DNA from: Cupriavidus metallidurans CH34
Lineage (GTDB): Bacteria; Pseudomonadota; Gammaproteobacteria; Burkholderiales; Burkholderiaceae
Assembly (NCBI RefSeq): GCF_000196015.1
Contig: NC_007973.1
Location: forward strand, 1,736,001-1,800,000
Reading direction: 5' to 3'
Length of the DNA: 64,000 nt
The notes under the pieces were generated by a model. It was not told where the DNA came from, ran no database searches, and saw nothing but the letters and a program-made list of their open reading frames with translations. Positions 44,504 through 53,986 of this stretch are shown piece after piece; the stretch's first letter is position 1, and each line of letters opens with the position of its first letter. The position numbers were made by a program, and so were the translations under genes.

Positions 44504-46177
44504 ATGGAGATGATGGATTCACTGATACCACGGGGAGTGAAGCGAAGCAGCGGCGGCAGGGTGCCCGTCGCGCTATGGATCGCGCTGCTGTGGTGGCTGA
44601 CCATGCCTTTCGCCACGTGGGCTGCCGAGGCGTCCACGTCACCTGCGGCGCCGCCCGCTGATCTGGTGCTGATGAACCTGCCGGTGGTGACGCTACGCGC
44701 GGAACTTGGTGGCACGCCACCCGCGGTGCGGGTCGCCCGCGCGCAGGAGCGGTTCGACAAGCTTGACCGGCGCGAGCTCGGCGAACCCGTGACCCAATTG
44801 CCGGGCCGACTGGGCAACGTGTCCGGCGTGGCAGTGCAGGTCGGTAACCGCATCCTGTTTTCGGTCGTCGATGGCGACCTGGACCCCGAACAGCCAGGGC
44901 AGACCGTGGAGTCCGTGGCTGCCACGGCCGCCGCGCAACTCCAGACTGCGCTCGATGCCCGCCGCGACCAGTTGCACTGGCCCACCATACTGCGTGGCAC
45001 AAGCTACTCGCTGGCTGCGTTGCTGCTCCTGCTCGGCCTGTTGTGGTCCATCGCGCGCGGCCGTCGTCGCCTCGATCTGATGCTCCGCCGCGCGCTGGAA
45101 TCACGCTTGCGCACACGGACGTCGGGTCGTTTCGACTGGTCCGGCGCGCTGCTGCAGCTTGCCAACAGCATCGCGCAGATCGTCGGCGCGGCGCTGATCG
45201 CGCTACTCATCTTCCTGTGGCTCGATTTCGCGCTCGAACAGTTCCCGCTGACCCGGCCGCTGGGCCAGCGCATGGGGGCGTTCCTGCTCGGCCTGCTGGG
45301 GCATGTCGGCACGTCCATGCTAGACGCCGTCCCGGGGCTGGTGACCGTGGCGGTCATCCTGCTTATCACACGTGCCGTGCACAAGCTGGTAGCCGCGATC
45401 TTTATTGCGGTGCAGCGGGGCCAGGTCACGGTGCCCGGCATGCACCCGGAAACCGCCGGCGCTACGCGGCGCATCGCGTCGACCGTGGTCTGGGCGCTGG
45501 GGCTGACGTTTGCATACCCGTACATTCCGGGCTCGCAGAGCGATGTATTCAAGGGCCTTTCGGTGCTGTTCGGGTTCATGGTGACGCTGGGATCGGCAAA
45601 TATCGTCAACCAGATCATGAGCGGCATGGTGCTGGTGTATTCACGCGCGCTCCGGCGCGGCGACATGGTCGATATCGGCGGCACGATCGGCACAGTGACG
45701 TCACTGGATTCGCTGTCGGTCAAGATCGTCAACGTGCGGCGAGAGGAAGTGACGCTGCCGAACGCGGTGGTGGTCGGCAGCGCGATTCACAATTACTCTC
45801 GCCGGGGTGGTTCGGAAGCGAATGTGGGCGCGCTGGTCTCCACGTCGGTCACCATCGGCTATGACGCGCCATGGCGCCAGATTCACGGCATGTTGATCCG
45901 CGCGGCCGCCACCGTGCCGGGGCTTGGCAACAATCCGCCCCCTTACGTGCTTCAGCGTGGTCTGCAGGACTTCTACGTCGAATACGAACTGTTTTGCTCG
46001 ATTGACGACCCACGGCGGCGCTTCGAGCTTCTATCGGTCCTGCACGCGGCGATCCAGGACGAATTCAACCGCAACGGGGTACAGATCATGTCCCCGCACT
46101 ACATGGACCAGCCCGTCGCTCCGGTGGTGGTATCGCCAGACAATCAGTACGCGGCGCCAGGCGCGGAGAAGACGTAG
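44504..46177 (+). CDS. MscS-family mechanosensitive channel
   Basis: This protein of about 557 aa has a cleavable N-terminal segment (WIALLWWLTMPFATWAAEAS), a periplasmic domain of about 120 residues, four to five membrane helices, and the MscS core. The pore helix runs through GLSVLFGFMVTLGSANIVNQ and the beta domain carries GDMVDIGGTIGTV and VTLPNAVVVGS. It is longer than E. coli MscS (286 aa), as is common for this subclass. The start is taken at ATG 44504 after AGGCGGA; 44447 is a weaker alternative. It releases solutes on osmotic downshift. Confidence 0.9.
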   Translation: MEMMDSLIPRGVKRSSGGRVPVALWIALLWWLTMPFATWAAEASTSPAAPPADLVLMNLPVVTLRAELGGTPPAVRVARAQERFDKLDRRELGEPVTQLPGRLGNVSGVAVQVGNRILFSVVDGDLDPEQPGQTVESVAATAAAQLQTALDARRDQLHWPTILRGTSYSLAALLLLLGLLWSIARGRRRLDLMLRRALESRLRTRTSGRFDWSGALLQLANSIAQIVGAALIALLIFLWLDFALEQFPLTRPLGQRMGAFLLGLLGHVGTSMLDAVPGLVTVAVILLITRAVHKLVAAIFIAVQRGQVTVPGMHPETAGATRRIASTVVWALGLTFAYPYIPGSQSDVFKGLSVLFGFMVTLGSANIVNQIMSGMVLVYSRALRRGDMVDIGGTIGTVTSLDSLSVKIVNVRREEVTLPNAVVVGSAIHNYSRRGGSEANVGALVSTSVTIGYDAPWRQIHGMLIRAAATVPGLGNNPPPYVLQRGLQDFYVEYELFCSIDDPRRRFELLSVLHAAIQDEFNRNGVQIMSPHYMDQPVAPVVVSPDNQYAAPGAEKT

Positions 46178-46195
46178 CCGTAGTCACTCAGCCCG

Positions 46196-46924
46196 TCAGC
46201 GCGGGGATTTCAGCAAGGCGCCATGGAACACGACTGGCCCGCTCGGCCCATCCGGATTGGTGGACCCGCCGAGTGGCTCGATGCTGACCGCCAGGGTCGG
46301 CACGTTGGCGGGCAGCGTGGCCAGCGGCAGGCGAACCTGGCGCGCGCGGCCAATCACGCCCAGCGACTGAGGCTTGCCATCCACGGGGAGCGCCCAAAGC
46401 TGGAGGACCTGCTGGTTTGTCAGCGTCAGGTCGTCGAGCCTGCGAACCACCAGGGCGGGGCCGGTTGGATCCCAACTGACCAGCATGGCAGCCCGGGATT
46501 GTTGCGACTGCAGCAAGGCAACCACTGTGGAGGGACTCGGCCGTCGCTCGGGCCCGAGGCCTATGGTGGCAATAACGGCGATCAGCGCGATGACCGTCAT
46601 CGCCGCCGTGGCGCCTCGCCAGAAGCTCGCGGCCTGCCAGACGTGACGCCAGCCAGTCGTGCGTGTCGGCTGTGCCTCGGCGGGATCGGCTTTCCAGCCT
46701 AGCCGTCGCTCGATGCCGCACCAGACGGCTTCTACGGGAACGGCCCGCGCTTGCAGCTCGGCCACCCCAGCCAGTCGTGCCTGCCAATGGGCAATCGCCA
46801 CGCGCACGGCGGGCTCCTGGCGCGCCATTTGCTCCATGCGACGGCGCGCGCCACCGCGCAGCACGCCCAATGCGTACTGGGCGGCCATGCGGTCGAGCAG
46901 GTCAGGGTGGCGCACAAGATTCAT
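46196..46924 (-). CDS. RskA-type anti-sigma factor
   Basis: This 242-aa membrane protein has an N-terminal cytoplasmic anti-sigma region (LLDRMAAQYALGVLRGGARR), one membrane helix (AMTVIALIAVIATIGL) and a periplasmic RskA_C domain (LQLWALPVDGKPQSLGVI). The ATG at 46924 overlaps the sigma stop (ATGA), so the two are made in a coupled way. No canonical ZAS zinc motif is visible, as in many RskA proteins. It should hold the ECF factor inactive until a membrane or periplasmic signal causes its proteolysis. Confidence 0.9.
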   Translation of the reverse strand: MNLVRHPDLLDRMAAQYALGVLRGGARRRMEQMARQEPAVRVAIAHWQARLAGVAELQARAVPVEAVWCGIERRLGWKADPAEAQPTRTTGWRHVWQAASFWRGATAAMTVIALIAVIATIGLGPERRPSPSTVVALLQSQQSRAAMLVSWDPTGPALVVRRLDDLTLTNQQVLQLWALPVDGKPQSLGVIGRARQVRLPLATLPANVPTLAVSIEPLGGSTNPDGPSGPVVFHGALLKSPR

Positions 46925-47520
46925 GGCGTGGCCTCCAGGCAGGCGCGCAGCTTCTCCAGACCACGGCGGATCCACGATTTGATCGTGCCCAGCGGCACGC
47001 GCAGCCGCGCGGCCAGTTCGGCATGGCTGAGGTCCTGCAGGTAGGCCAGCACCACCGCCTCGCGCTGCTGGCCGTCCAGGCGCTGCAGGCAACGGTTCAG
47101 CGCGCGGGCTTGTTCGCTGGCCTGTGCCAGTTCGACCGGACCATCGTGTTCGTCTTCGAGATCGGCTTCCGGGGTGTCCTCCAGGGACGTGGCCGATGCC
47201 AGCCGCGCCACATGCGCCCGGCGCAGGCAGTCGAGCGCCCGGTTGCGCACAATCGTCGTCATCCACGTCATCGGAGCGGCCACTTGCGGTCGGTAATCGG
47301 CGGCGTGGTGCCAGATGCTGACAAAACTCTCCTGCACCACGTCCTCCGCCCAGTCACGCCTGCGAGTGATACGCAGCGCGAGGCCGAACAGTTTCGGCAC
47401 GACCTGATCGTAAAGCGCGCGCAGCGCCAGCCGATCCCCCAACGCCACCCGGCCGAGCAATACATCAAGCCCCGTGGGTGCGTCGGGCAACGAAGAAGGA
47501 GGTTCCGGGGACAGGGCCAC
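46921..47520 (-). CDS. ECF sigma-70 factor (SigK/RpoE-like)
   Basis: This 199-aa sigma factor has region 2 (ALYDQVVPKLFGLALRITRR then DWAEDVVQESFVSIW) and region 4 (REAVVLAYLQDLSHAELAAR then VPLGTIKSWIRRG). It starts at a GTG at 47520 with GGAG upstream. The partner anti-sigma gene overlaps its end. The divergent ferritin-like gene (47672) is a likely regulon member because the two share a 151-bp promoter region. Confidence 0.92.
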   Translation of the reverse strand: MALSPEPPSSLPDAPTGLDVLLGRVALGDRLALRALYDQVVPKLFGLALRITRRRDWAEDVVQESFVSIWHHAADYRPQVAAPMTWMTTIVRNRALDCLRRAHVARLASATSLEDTPEADLEDEHDGPVELAQASEQARALNRCLQRLDGQQREAVVLAYLQDLSHAELAARLRVPLGTIKSWIRRGLEKLRACLEATP

Positions 47521-47671
47521 GCGGCACTCCAGGCTGATGGGGTTGGCGGGATTATAGGCAGCAGGGAGTCAGCGGTGCATCCGCCGGGTGGATGGCTGCG
47601 TATAAGCCGATAACGCACGGGCAATGTGTTTCGCCTGCCAGCGTTCATCGCCCAAATCAAGGAGGGTTCCC

Positions 47672-48292
47672 ATGAAAACCAAGCCTGACCTTTCTTTGCC
47701 GTTCGCCGGCTCCGCCTGCGACGCCGACCTTGCTCCCGATCTGGTCCGCCGCGGCTGGCTCAAGGCACCGGGTGCATTCGCACTCGGGTCGCTGGCCGTG
47801 ATGTCGCTTGGCGAGGCCATGCCCGCCTGGGGGCAAACGCATTCCACCAGCACGAAGGACGACATCAATATCCTCAACACGGCACTTGGCCTGGAGTACC
47901 AGGCGATCGCCGCGTACCAGGTGGGCGCCGAAAGCGGGCTGCTGCAGAAGCCGGTGCTCGACACCGCCGTCAAGTTCCAGACGCACCACAAGGCCCATGC
48001 GGATGTGCTGGCCAACACGGTGATGAAGCTGGGCGGCACGCCGGTCAAGACCCGGAAGGCCAGCGAATACAACTTCCCGGCTGCGGATCTGAAAACCCAG
48101 GCCGATGTCCTGCGGTTCGCCGCCGGGCTGGAGAAGGGCGCTACTGCTGCCTACCTGGGCGTACTGCCGAGCTTCCACAACCGGGAACTCGCCAAATCCG
48201 CCGGCAGCATCCTTGGCGATGAGGCCATGCACTGGGCGATTCTGCTGAGTGTGCTGGGCGAGGACCCGGTGCCGGGGGCGTTCGTGGGTTGA
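47672..48292 (+). CDS. Exported ferritin-like domain protein (Ferritin_2 type)
   Basis: This 206-aa protein starts at ATG 47672 behind AAGGAGGG. The N-terminus has a twin-arginine-like signal (VRRGWLKAPGAFALGSLAVM) with cleavage near PAWGQ. The mature part is a four-helix bundle with helix phrases LEYQAIAAYQVGAE, HHKAHADVL and DEAMHWAILLS, which could supply Glu/His metal ligands. Relatives include desiccation- and stress-associated proteins. Divergence from the ECF sigma gene suggests envelope or oxidative stress control. Confidence 0.85.
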   Translation: MKTKPDLSLPFAGSACDADLAPDLVRRGWLKAPGAFALGSLAVMSLGEAMPAWGQTHSTSTKDDINILNTALGLEYQAIAAYQVGAESGLLQKPVLDTAVKFQTHHKAHADVLANTVMKLGGTPVKTRKASEYNFPAADLKTQADVLRFAAGLEKGATAAYLGVLPSFHNRELAKSAGSILGDEAMHWAILLSVLGEDPVPGAFVG

Positions 48293-48420
48293 CGAGGGAG
48301 CGCGAGTGAGTGGCCCGACCAGTCACAGGTTGCGCGAGCCATCTCACGTAAAAGGGGCGGAGGATCTGTCGCGTGGAAAAGCGCTACGCACCTCCTGATT
48401 GGGTGCAGGCGGCCTGGGCA

Positions 48421-49863
48421 CTACTGAGCCACGCGCCCGTTATTACTTTTACCTTCGCCCCCTTCTTCCTCCGACCTGGATTGCATATCCCCGTTGTACC
48501 AATCCACGCGGCGTGTCACCGTCATAATGCTGGCCAGCACCAGGAAGAGCAGGGTCGAACCCAGCAGTAGCGCGTTGTCCTCGGAAACCAGAATGCCGTA
48601 CAGCGCGCCATACAGCGCCGCAATCAACGCCGCGAAACTCGCGCCTCGGCGCCAGCTGTGGAGGACGAACGTCAGGTAGAAGGCGAGCAGTCCGATGCAC
48701 GCGGCACTCGCGGCCAGATAGGCGAGCAGGAATGTCACGTGCTCGGAAAGGCTGACGAGCATGAGGAAGAACAGGGTCAGCGCCAGTCCAACGAGCAGGT
48801 ACTGGATCGGATGAATCCGCAGTCCCTTGATCTGCTCGAATACATAGAAGCCGGCGAAGGTCAGTAGTACGAACAGCAGCCCATACTTGATGGCACGCTC
48901 GACGCGTACATAGCCGTTGACCGGATCGATCAGCGTGACGGAGATGGACTCCGCGGCGTTCGCCGGGGCGGTCACGGCTGGTTGCGTACGCTCGCCATTC
49001 TCCATGGGCAGAAGGCGCTCTCGCACGTGGGTGTTGAGCGCGTTGACCGACCATTCGGCGCGGAAGCCACTGGCGTCCACCGTGCGCTGGCGTGGCAGGA
49101 AGTCGCCATCGAAACTGGGGTGCGGCCATGCGGATCGCATACTGAACGTATTCATGTCCGCGACCGGCGCGAACGCGATGGAACGGCTTCCAAGCAGGGA
49201 AAGCGTGAGCGAGAACGGCACGACGCGCGCGTCGGCGGGCTTGCCGGCCGCACCGCGGAGGTCGAGCTCCGCATGGAGCCCCTGGCCCAACCCGTTGAGT
49301 TGCGCGCCTTGCTCCATTTCCAGCGACTTTCCGGCGAGTTGCATGACCGGCGCCGCAGCAAGGCCGCGCATGTCGGACACGCCCAGTGCCACGAACGGCT
49401 CGCCCAGTTCGAAGCGGACATGCCCGGCGGATTTCTCGAATGCGGTGGCCGCCTTCAGGTCAGGCAAGACGAAGGTGCCCGTCCACTGGCTCGCCGCCTC
49501 ATAAACAATCGCCTTGTGGATGCCTCGGTACCGTTCGCTGGGCTTGATCTCGGTTTGAACCTGGAGGGACTTCGGGAAGACCAGCAACTGTCGCGTGGCC
49601 TCCCGGTACTGCGTCTGTGTCTTGCGGCCCTTGGCATCCTTTGCTTCGGATTCCACGAGGACTTCCTTGTAGGGCAGGACGATGATCGGGCCAGTCAAGG
49701 TTTGCGGGCCGGCATAACTACGCCAGATGCTTTGCTCGGCGGACTCCTGGAGCTGGCTGCGCTCCTCCACTAGATTGAAGACCATCTGCAGGGCGGCCCA
49801 CAGCACCAGGATCAGGCCCGCCGCGACCAGAATCTTGTAGGGGTACGAGCGAAAGTTTTTCAT
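48421..49863 (-). CDS. creD: Inner-membrane protein CreD
   Basis: This 480-aa protein has an N-terminal anchor (ILVAAGLILVLWAALQMVFN), a large periplasmic domain and about five C-terminal membrane helices. WRSYAGPQTLTGPIIVLPY near the start is a CreD hallmark. CreD is the main target of CreBC and affects envelope integrity and beta-lactam tolerance in pseudomonads and Stenotrophomonas. A cre-tag lies 66-81 bases before its ATG (49929-49944), and its regulators are encoded just upstream. Confidence 0.92.
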   Translation of the reverse strand: MKNFRSYPYKILVAAGLILVLWAALQMVFNLVEERSQLQESAEQSIWRSYAGPQTLTGPIIVLPYKEVLVESEAKDAKGRKTQTQYREATRQLLVFPKSLQVQTEIKPSERYRGIHKAIVYEAASQWTGTFVLPDLKAATAFEKSAGHVRFELGEPFVALGVSDMRGLAAAPVMQLAGKSLEMEQGAQLNGLGQGLHAELDLRGAAGKPADARVVPFSLTLSLLGSRSIAFAPVADMNTFSMRSAWPHPSFDGDFLPRQRTVDASGFRAEWSVNALNTHVRERLLPMENGERTQPAVTAPANAAESISVTLIDPVNGYVRVERAIKYGLLFVLLTFAGFYVFEQIKGLRIHPIQYLLVGLALTLFFLMLVSLSEHVTFLLAYLAASAACIGLLAFYLTFVLHSWRRGASFAALIAALYGALYGILVSEDNALLLGSTLLFLVLASIMTVTRRVDWYNGDMQSRSEEEGGEGKSNNGRVAQ

Positions 49864-49928
49864 GACTGTCTTGCGAGTGAAGATGCAGCAAGACTAGCGA
49901 TCGCGGGTGAGGAGGGCGTGTGGTTGGC

Positions 49929-49944
49929 GTGAAGCCGTTGTGAA
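49929..49944 (-). promoter_or_regulatory. cre-tag (TTCAC-N6-TTCAC) upstream of creD
   Basis: The minus strand reads TTCACAACGGCTTCAC, an exact match to the CreB direct-repeat motif known from E. coli, Aeromonas and Pseudomonas. It lies in the 121-bp gap between creC and creD, correctly oriented for creD. Confidence 0.85.
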
Positions 49945-49984
49945 GGCTGCGCTCCGTCTTTCGCGTTACGTCATGTGTTGCGCG

Positions 49985-51430
49985 TCATGCGGAGATGGGC
50001 AGGACCATCACGGCGCTGGCGCCACCGCCCTCTCTGTTGGTAACGGTAGCGCTGCCGTGGTGCAGCAGGGCTACTTCGCGAACCAGACATAGGCCAAGCC
50101 CGGTGCTGCGCTCGCCGCCACCGGGGCGGGGCAGGGAATAGAAGCGCTCGAACAGCCGCGAAAGCGCGTACTCGGGGATGCCGGGCCCTCGGTCCTCGAT
50201 CCTGAGCGTGATCTGATCCTGATGGGGGCCGGGTTCCAGGACCACGTCGACGTCGGTCCCCGACGGCGCGAAATCCAGGGCATTCTCGATCAGGTTGACG
50301 ATTGCCTGCCGCAGCAGGAACACGTCGCCGGAGACGTCGAAGGATTGTCCCTGCGCCGGTGGCTGCCAATGCAGGCTTACGCCGCGTTGGCGCGCCCGTG
50401 GCTCCAGTGACGCAAGAATATGCTCGATCTCCTGCGCCAGCCGCACGGGTTCGCGCTTCTCCAGACGCTGGCGTTGTTCGACTTCGGCGAGTGCCAGAAG
50501 CTTGCGGATCAACAAATCGAGCCGCTGCGCCTGACTGCGGATATTGCCGAGAAAGCGTTGGCGGTCTGCCGTCGGCATGTCCTCCTGAAGCAGTTCCGCC
50601 GCGCCGCCGATGGCGGCCAGCGGGCTCTTCATTTCGTGCGTCAGCGTGTGGATATAGTGCTCAACGTACTGCTTGTCTTCCAGACGCACGCGCATGGTTT
50701 CCACCGCTCGGCCGAGTTCCGCGAGTTCGCTGGCGCCGCGCAAGGGCATCTCGGCGCGCTCGCCGGCCGCGACGGCCCGAGTATAGCGCTGCAGCTTGCG
50801 TAGCCCGTACACGAGCCAGAGCGTGCACACCAGTCCAATGACCGCGGCGCCGCCGATCAGCAACAGCCCGTACATCAGGATAGTCCGCTGACTGCGCGCG
50901 ATGAACGGCGCCACGGTCTGATTCGGCTTGGCCACGGTCAGCACGCCGATGATCCGTTCGCCGTCGCGGATCGGGGCTGCCACATACATGATCGTGCTGC
51001 TGTCGTCGTTGGGGTCGGAGGGTGTGCTGCGAGCGCCATACTTGCCTTGCAAGGTCAGGTAGACATCGTTCCACCGGGAGTAGTCTTGCCCGACCGCCGC
51101 GCCGGACGAATCGAAGCGAACGATGCCACGATCATCGGTGATGTAGATGCGGTAACCGACGGCACCCTTGTGCATCCCCCACACGCTGGCTTCGACGGGC
51201 TGCTCATGCAGCCGCGCCAGATGATTCGCGAAACTGCCGTCGGAGAGATGACCGCTCTTGAAATCGTCGGTGGCCAGCACGGCGAGGACGTTGGCGGTGT
51301 CCACGAGGGTATCTTCCATGGCCTGACGCACGCCAGGTTTTACTTCCTGGACAAACACGCGCAAGGTCAGGAACGCTGCCAGCCCGACGATCAGGAAGAA
51401 GCCGAAGAAGATGCGCAGGCCGATATGCAT
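49985..51430 (-). CDS. creC: Sensor histidine kinase CreC
   Basis: This 481-aa kinase has an N-terminal helix, a periplasmic sensor region up to about residue 180, a second helix (ILMYGLLLIGGAAVIGLVC) and HAMP. The H-box is THEMKSPLAAI, the N-box is LIENALDFAPSG, and the G boxes are EDRGPGIP and STGLGLCLV. Gene order and length match CreC. It is read 18 bp after creB. It responds to metabolic state and to inhibition of cell-wall synthesis in known species; the signal here is unverified. Confidence 0.9.
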   Translation of the reverse strand: MHIGLRIFFGFFLIVGLAAFLTLRVFVQEVKPGVRQAMEDTLVDTANVLAVLATDDFKSGHLSDGSFANHLARLHEQPVEASVWGMHKGAVGYRIYITDDRGIVRFDSSGAAVGQDYSRWNDVYLTLQGKYGARSTPSDPNDDSSTIMYVAAPIRDGERIIGVLTVAKPNQTVAPFIARSQRTILMYGLLLIGGAAVIGLVCTLWLVYGLRKLQRYTRAVAAGERAEMPLRGASELAELGRAVETMRVRLEDKQYVEHYIHTLTHEMKSPLAAIGGAAELLQEDMPTADRQRFLGNIRSQAQRLDLLIRKLLALAEVEQRQRLEKREPVRLAQEIEHILASLEPRARQRGVSLHWQPPAQGQSFDVSGDVFLLRQAIVNLIENALDFAPSGTDVDVVLEPGPHQDQITLRIEDRGPGIPEYALSRLFERFYSLPRPGGGERSTGLGLCLVREVALLHHGSATVTNREGGGASAVMVLPISA

Positions 51431-51448
51431 GGAATGCCCTTATCTTCC

Positions 51449-52147
51449 TTATCGTGATTCGAGTGAGTAGCCCATGCCGCGATGGGTCCGGATCGGGTCG
51501 CCAGCGGGGGCGATCTCGCGGAGCTTGGCTCGGAGCGTCTTGACGTGCGTGTCGACGGTACGATCGACCGTATCGAGCGAATCGTGCCAGACCAGATCCA
51601 TGAGCTGCGAGCGGGCGAAGATGCGCCCCGGGTGTTGCACCAGAAGCGCCAGCAGGCGGTATTCGTAGCGGGTGAGGTCCAGCCATCGGCCACGATAGGC
51701 CAGGCGGGCGCCGTCGGTGTCATGGACGAAATCGGCTTCCTCCTGGGCCATTGGCGATGGGTGGGGTGAGTCGCTGGCGCCCTTGGCGCGACGGAGGATC
51801 ACGCGCACGCGAGCGGCAAGCTCACGTGGCGAGAATGGCTTTACCACGTAGTCATCCGCGCCAATTTCGAGCCCGACGATGCGGTCGATTTCCTCGTGCC
51901 GGGCAGTCAGGAAGATGACGGGAACGTCCGAAAACGTCCGCATCGAGCGGCAAACCTCAAAACCGCTGATATCTGGCAGCCCAACGTCGAGGATAACGAG
52001 ATCGGGGCGTCGTGATCGCACGCGATCCAATGCCTCACTCCCCAGCGTGCAAGTCTCGACCTGCATACCTTCCGTGCGTAGGGCGTACAGAATCGTGTCC
52101 GCAATGGCTGATTCATCTTCCACTACAAGTACGGCTGGCTGTTTCAT
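51449..52147 (-). CDS. creB: OmpR-family response regulator CreB
   Basis: This 232-aa regulator has the receiver pocket (VLVVEDESAIAD), the acceptor aspartate in DLVILDVGLPDISG and the lysine in DDYVVKPFSPREL. The winged helix ends VDTHVKTLRAKLREI. The ATG at 52147 (MKQPAVLVVEDE) is the family start; a longer frame upstream lacks an RBS. It lies 22 bp after the FAD oxidoreductase gene and just before creC, so all three are probably one transcript. It should bind the cre-tag at 49929. Confidence 0.92.
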   Translation of the reverse strand: MKQPAVLVVEDESAIADTILYALRTEGMQVETCTLGSEALDRVRSRRPDLVILDVGLPDISGFEVCRSMRTFSDVPVIFLTARHEEIDRIVGLEIGADDYVVKPFSPRELAARVRVILRRAKGASDSPHPSPMAQEEADFVHDTDGARLAYRGRWLDLTRYEYRLLALLVQHPGRIFARSQLMDLVWHDSLDTVDRTVDTHVKTLRAKLREIAPAGDPIRTHRGMGYSLESR

Positions 52148-52169
52148 TACACAAGTCTCGCTATCAGGT

Positions 52170-53282
52170 TTAAATCTCTGCCGCGACGCCGCGTTTGTGG
52201 AAATAGATGCGTTCCGCGACCCATCGCAAAGGCGCCGAATGCAACAGGACATCGAACGCCCAATCCGACTGGAAATGGTCGAACGCCCAACGTAGCAGCC
52301 GCTTGGTCCGAAAACGCGGCGCGCTCTGTTCGGCCACCTGCTCTGGCGTTGCGGCGCCGGTCCGAAGGTGCGCCGCAATGGCCCGCCCGACAGCTTCGCC
52401 ATGCCGCCACGCCGCGTGAATGCCGCCGGCCGTCACCGGCGACACGATACCAGCCGCATCGCCCGTTAGCAGTACGCCATCCCGGGCCAACGGATATACC
52501 GGGCCGCCACAGGGTATCAGGCCGGCACGGGTGGTGGTCGGTGCCGCGTCCTCCGGTACACCGAGCAGGTGCCGGACACGCCGAAGAAAGCCGTCGATAT
52601 CCGGCGCTGCCCGACGCCGTGGCGCATGGCGCAGCGCCAGGCCAGCTTGCACACCGGTGGGATTCTGGGCCACCCAACCGATATACCCAGGCGCGAAGTG
52701 CTTGCTGGCGAAGCAATGCAGGGCATCTGGATCGGAGAGTTGCAGGCCGGCAAACTCGTATTCGACGCCGTAGAGGAAGGCGTTACCTTGCCCGAGTCCG
52801 GCGATCTGGGCCACCCTTGACCTCGCGCCGTCGGCACCTACCAGGTACCGCGTGCGGCCGACGCCCGGCACGGACCATCCGGCACCGGATCGTGACGCTT
52901 GACTGAAAGAGGTGCCGAGACGCAGGTCGACCCCGTGATTTACCAGCTCCGAGGCCAGCCAGCGCATCAGATTCGGCGTATCGGTGGTGAGAAAGTAGTA
53001 ACCGGGCGCCGCCAACGCGAGGCTGCGCAGCGCCGGCGAATAGAGGTGAACCTTCTCGATGCGTCGCAGGCAATCGGCAGGAGCGCGGCCGAGCCATGTC
53101 TGCTCGGCCGCCTCCTTGACCAGGATGCCAGTGGTGTGAAGCTTGCTCCCGGGGTCTGTCTTTCGCTCAAGCACTACCACGCGCAATCCCGCGCGTGCCG
53201 CAGCCAGCGCGCAGGCAGCGCCTGCAAAGCTCGCGCCGACGATTACCACATCATGGTCAAAGTCCTGGGTTCGCGTCGCCAT
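52170..53282 (-). CDS. FAD-dependent oxidoreductase of the geranylgeranyl-reductase-like family
   Basis: This 370-aa flavoprotein has an N-terminal dinucleotide fold (VVIVGASFAGAACALAAARA, a GxSxxG variant) and the second FAD motif LLTGDAAGIVSPVTAGGIH, as in geranylgeranyl reductases and related monooxygenases. ATG 53282 follows AGAGGAA. It is the first gene of the likely FAD-creB-creC transcript, which is not part of the classical cre locus. Its substrate, perhaps a prenyl or other lipid, is unknown. Confidence 0.85.
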   Translation of the reverse strand: MATRTQDFDHDVVIVGASFAGAACALAAARAGLRVVVLERKTDPGSKLHTTGILVKEAAEQTWLGRAPADCLRRIEKVHLYSPALRSLALAAPGYYFLTTDTPNLMRWLASELVNHGVDLRLGTSFSQASRSGAGWSVPGVGRTRYLVGADGARSRVAQIAGLGQGNAFLYGVEYEFAGLQLSDPDALHCFASKHFAPGYIGWVAQNPTGVQAGLALRHAPRRRAAPDIDGFLRRVRHLLGVPEDAAPTTTRAGLIPCGGPVYPLARDGVLLTGDAAGIVSPVTAGGIHAAWRHGEAVGRAIAAHLRTGAATPEQVAEQSAPRFRTKRLLRWAFDHFQSDWAFDVLLHSAPLRWVAERIYFHKRGVAAEI

Positions 53283-53471
53283 CTCGGTTCCTCTTTGGTG
53301 ATTGGATGGCCGGGAGTATCCAGTGCGTGGGTGAAGGCAGGATGAGGTGAAAGTGAAGGGGGGAGGGTGCCGGGCACTTGGCACGAATTTGTGAAGTGGA
53401 GTCTACGCTTCCACGTCAGCATATAGCGACAAGAAGGCGATACTGGATTTGTTGAAGCCGTACTGCAATCT

Positions 53472-53951
53472 TCATGCTGTTGGCTCAGGAGGTTGGTGCT
53501 CGGCGGCGTTGGTGGGCGAACTCGCGTTCGCGCTTGGCAAAACCTTTCCGCGCCGCACGCCATCGATCTCGGCGATCAGTTCCTTTTCACTGGGCATCGG
53601 ATCACTGTCAAAGCGCAGGAGTCTGTCGCCCGCGAAGTATGCGGTCAGTCGTCGTTGCTGCACGATATCGCGACGACCACGCCGGAAGGTGAAAACATAG
53701 TCCCAGCGATCTGCATGGAAGACATCGGTCAGCAAAGGCGTGCCAAGCAGGAAGCTCACCTGATCCCGGGTCATGCCGGGCCTGAGCTGGGCGACCGCCT
53801 CACGCGACACAAAGTTGCCCTGTTCGATAGTGATCTGATAGGGCGTGATGGCGTGTGCCAAAGAGAGTGAGCCGCGGTCATAGGCGGCGCAGCCGGTGAG
53901 CAGAGCCAATGCGATCCCATAGGACGCGGCGCGAGCGTAGTTGGAGGACAT
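53472..53951 (-). CDS. BamE/SmpA-like outer-membrane lipoprotein
   Basis: This 159-aa protein has a lipoprotein signal (IALALLTGC, lipobox cysteine at about residue 21) and a SmpA/OmlA (BamE) domain with the hallmark AQLRPGMTRDQVSFLLGTP and WDYVFTFRRG. The Pro- and Ala-rich tail is longer than in housekeeping BamE, so this is probably a second copy rather than the essential BAM subunit. The start at ATG 53951 has no clear SD. It lies 35 bp after a small membrane gene. Confidence 0.82.
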   Translation of the reverse strand: MSSNYARAASYGIALALLTGCAAYDRGSLSLAHAITPYQITIEQGNFVSREAVAQLRPGMTRDQVSFLLGTPLLTDVFHADRWDYVFTFRRGRRDIVQQRRLTAYFAGDRLLRFDSDPMPSEKELIAEIDGVRRGKVLPSANASSPTNAAEHQPPEPTA

Positions 53952-53986
53952 GTGTAGCAAGTTCTGTTCTGGCGGACAGCGCTCCG

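Noticed and set aside
53325..53400. Several GTGAA half-sites upstream of the FAD gene, possible cre-tags
   Set aside because: Spacings are 1 or 11 bases instead of 6, so they do not match the cre-tag rule.
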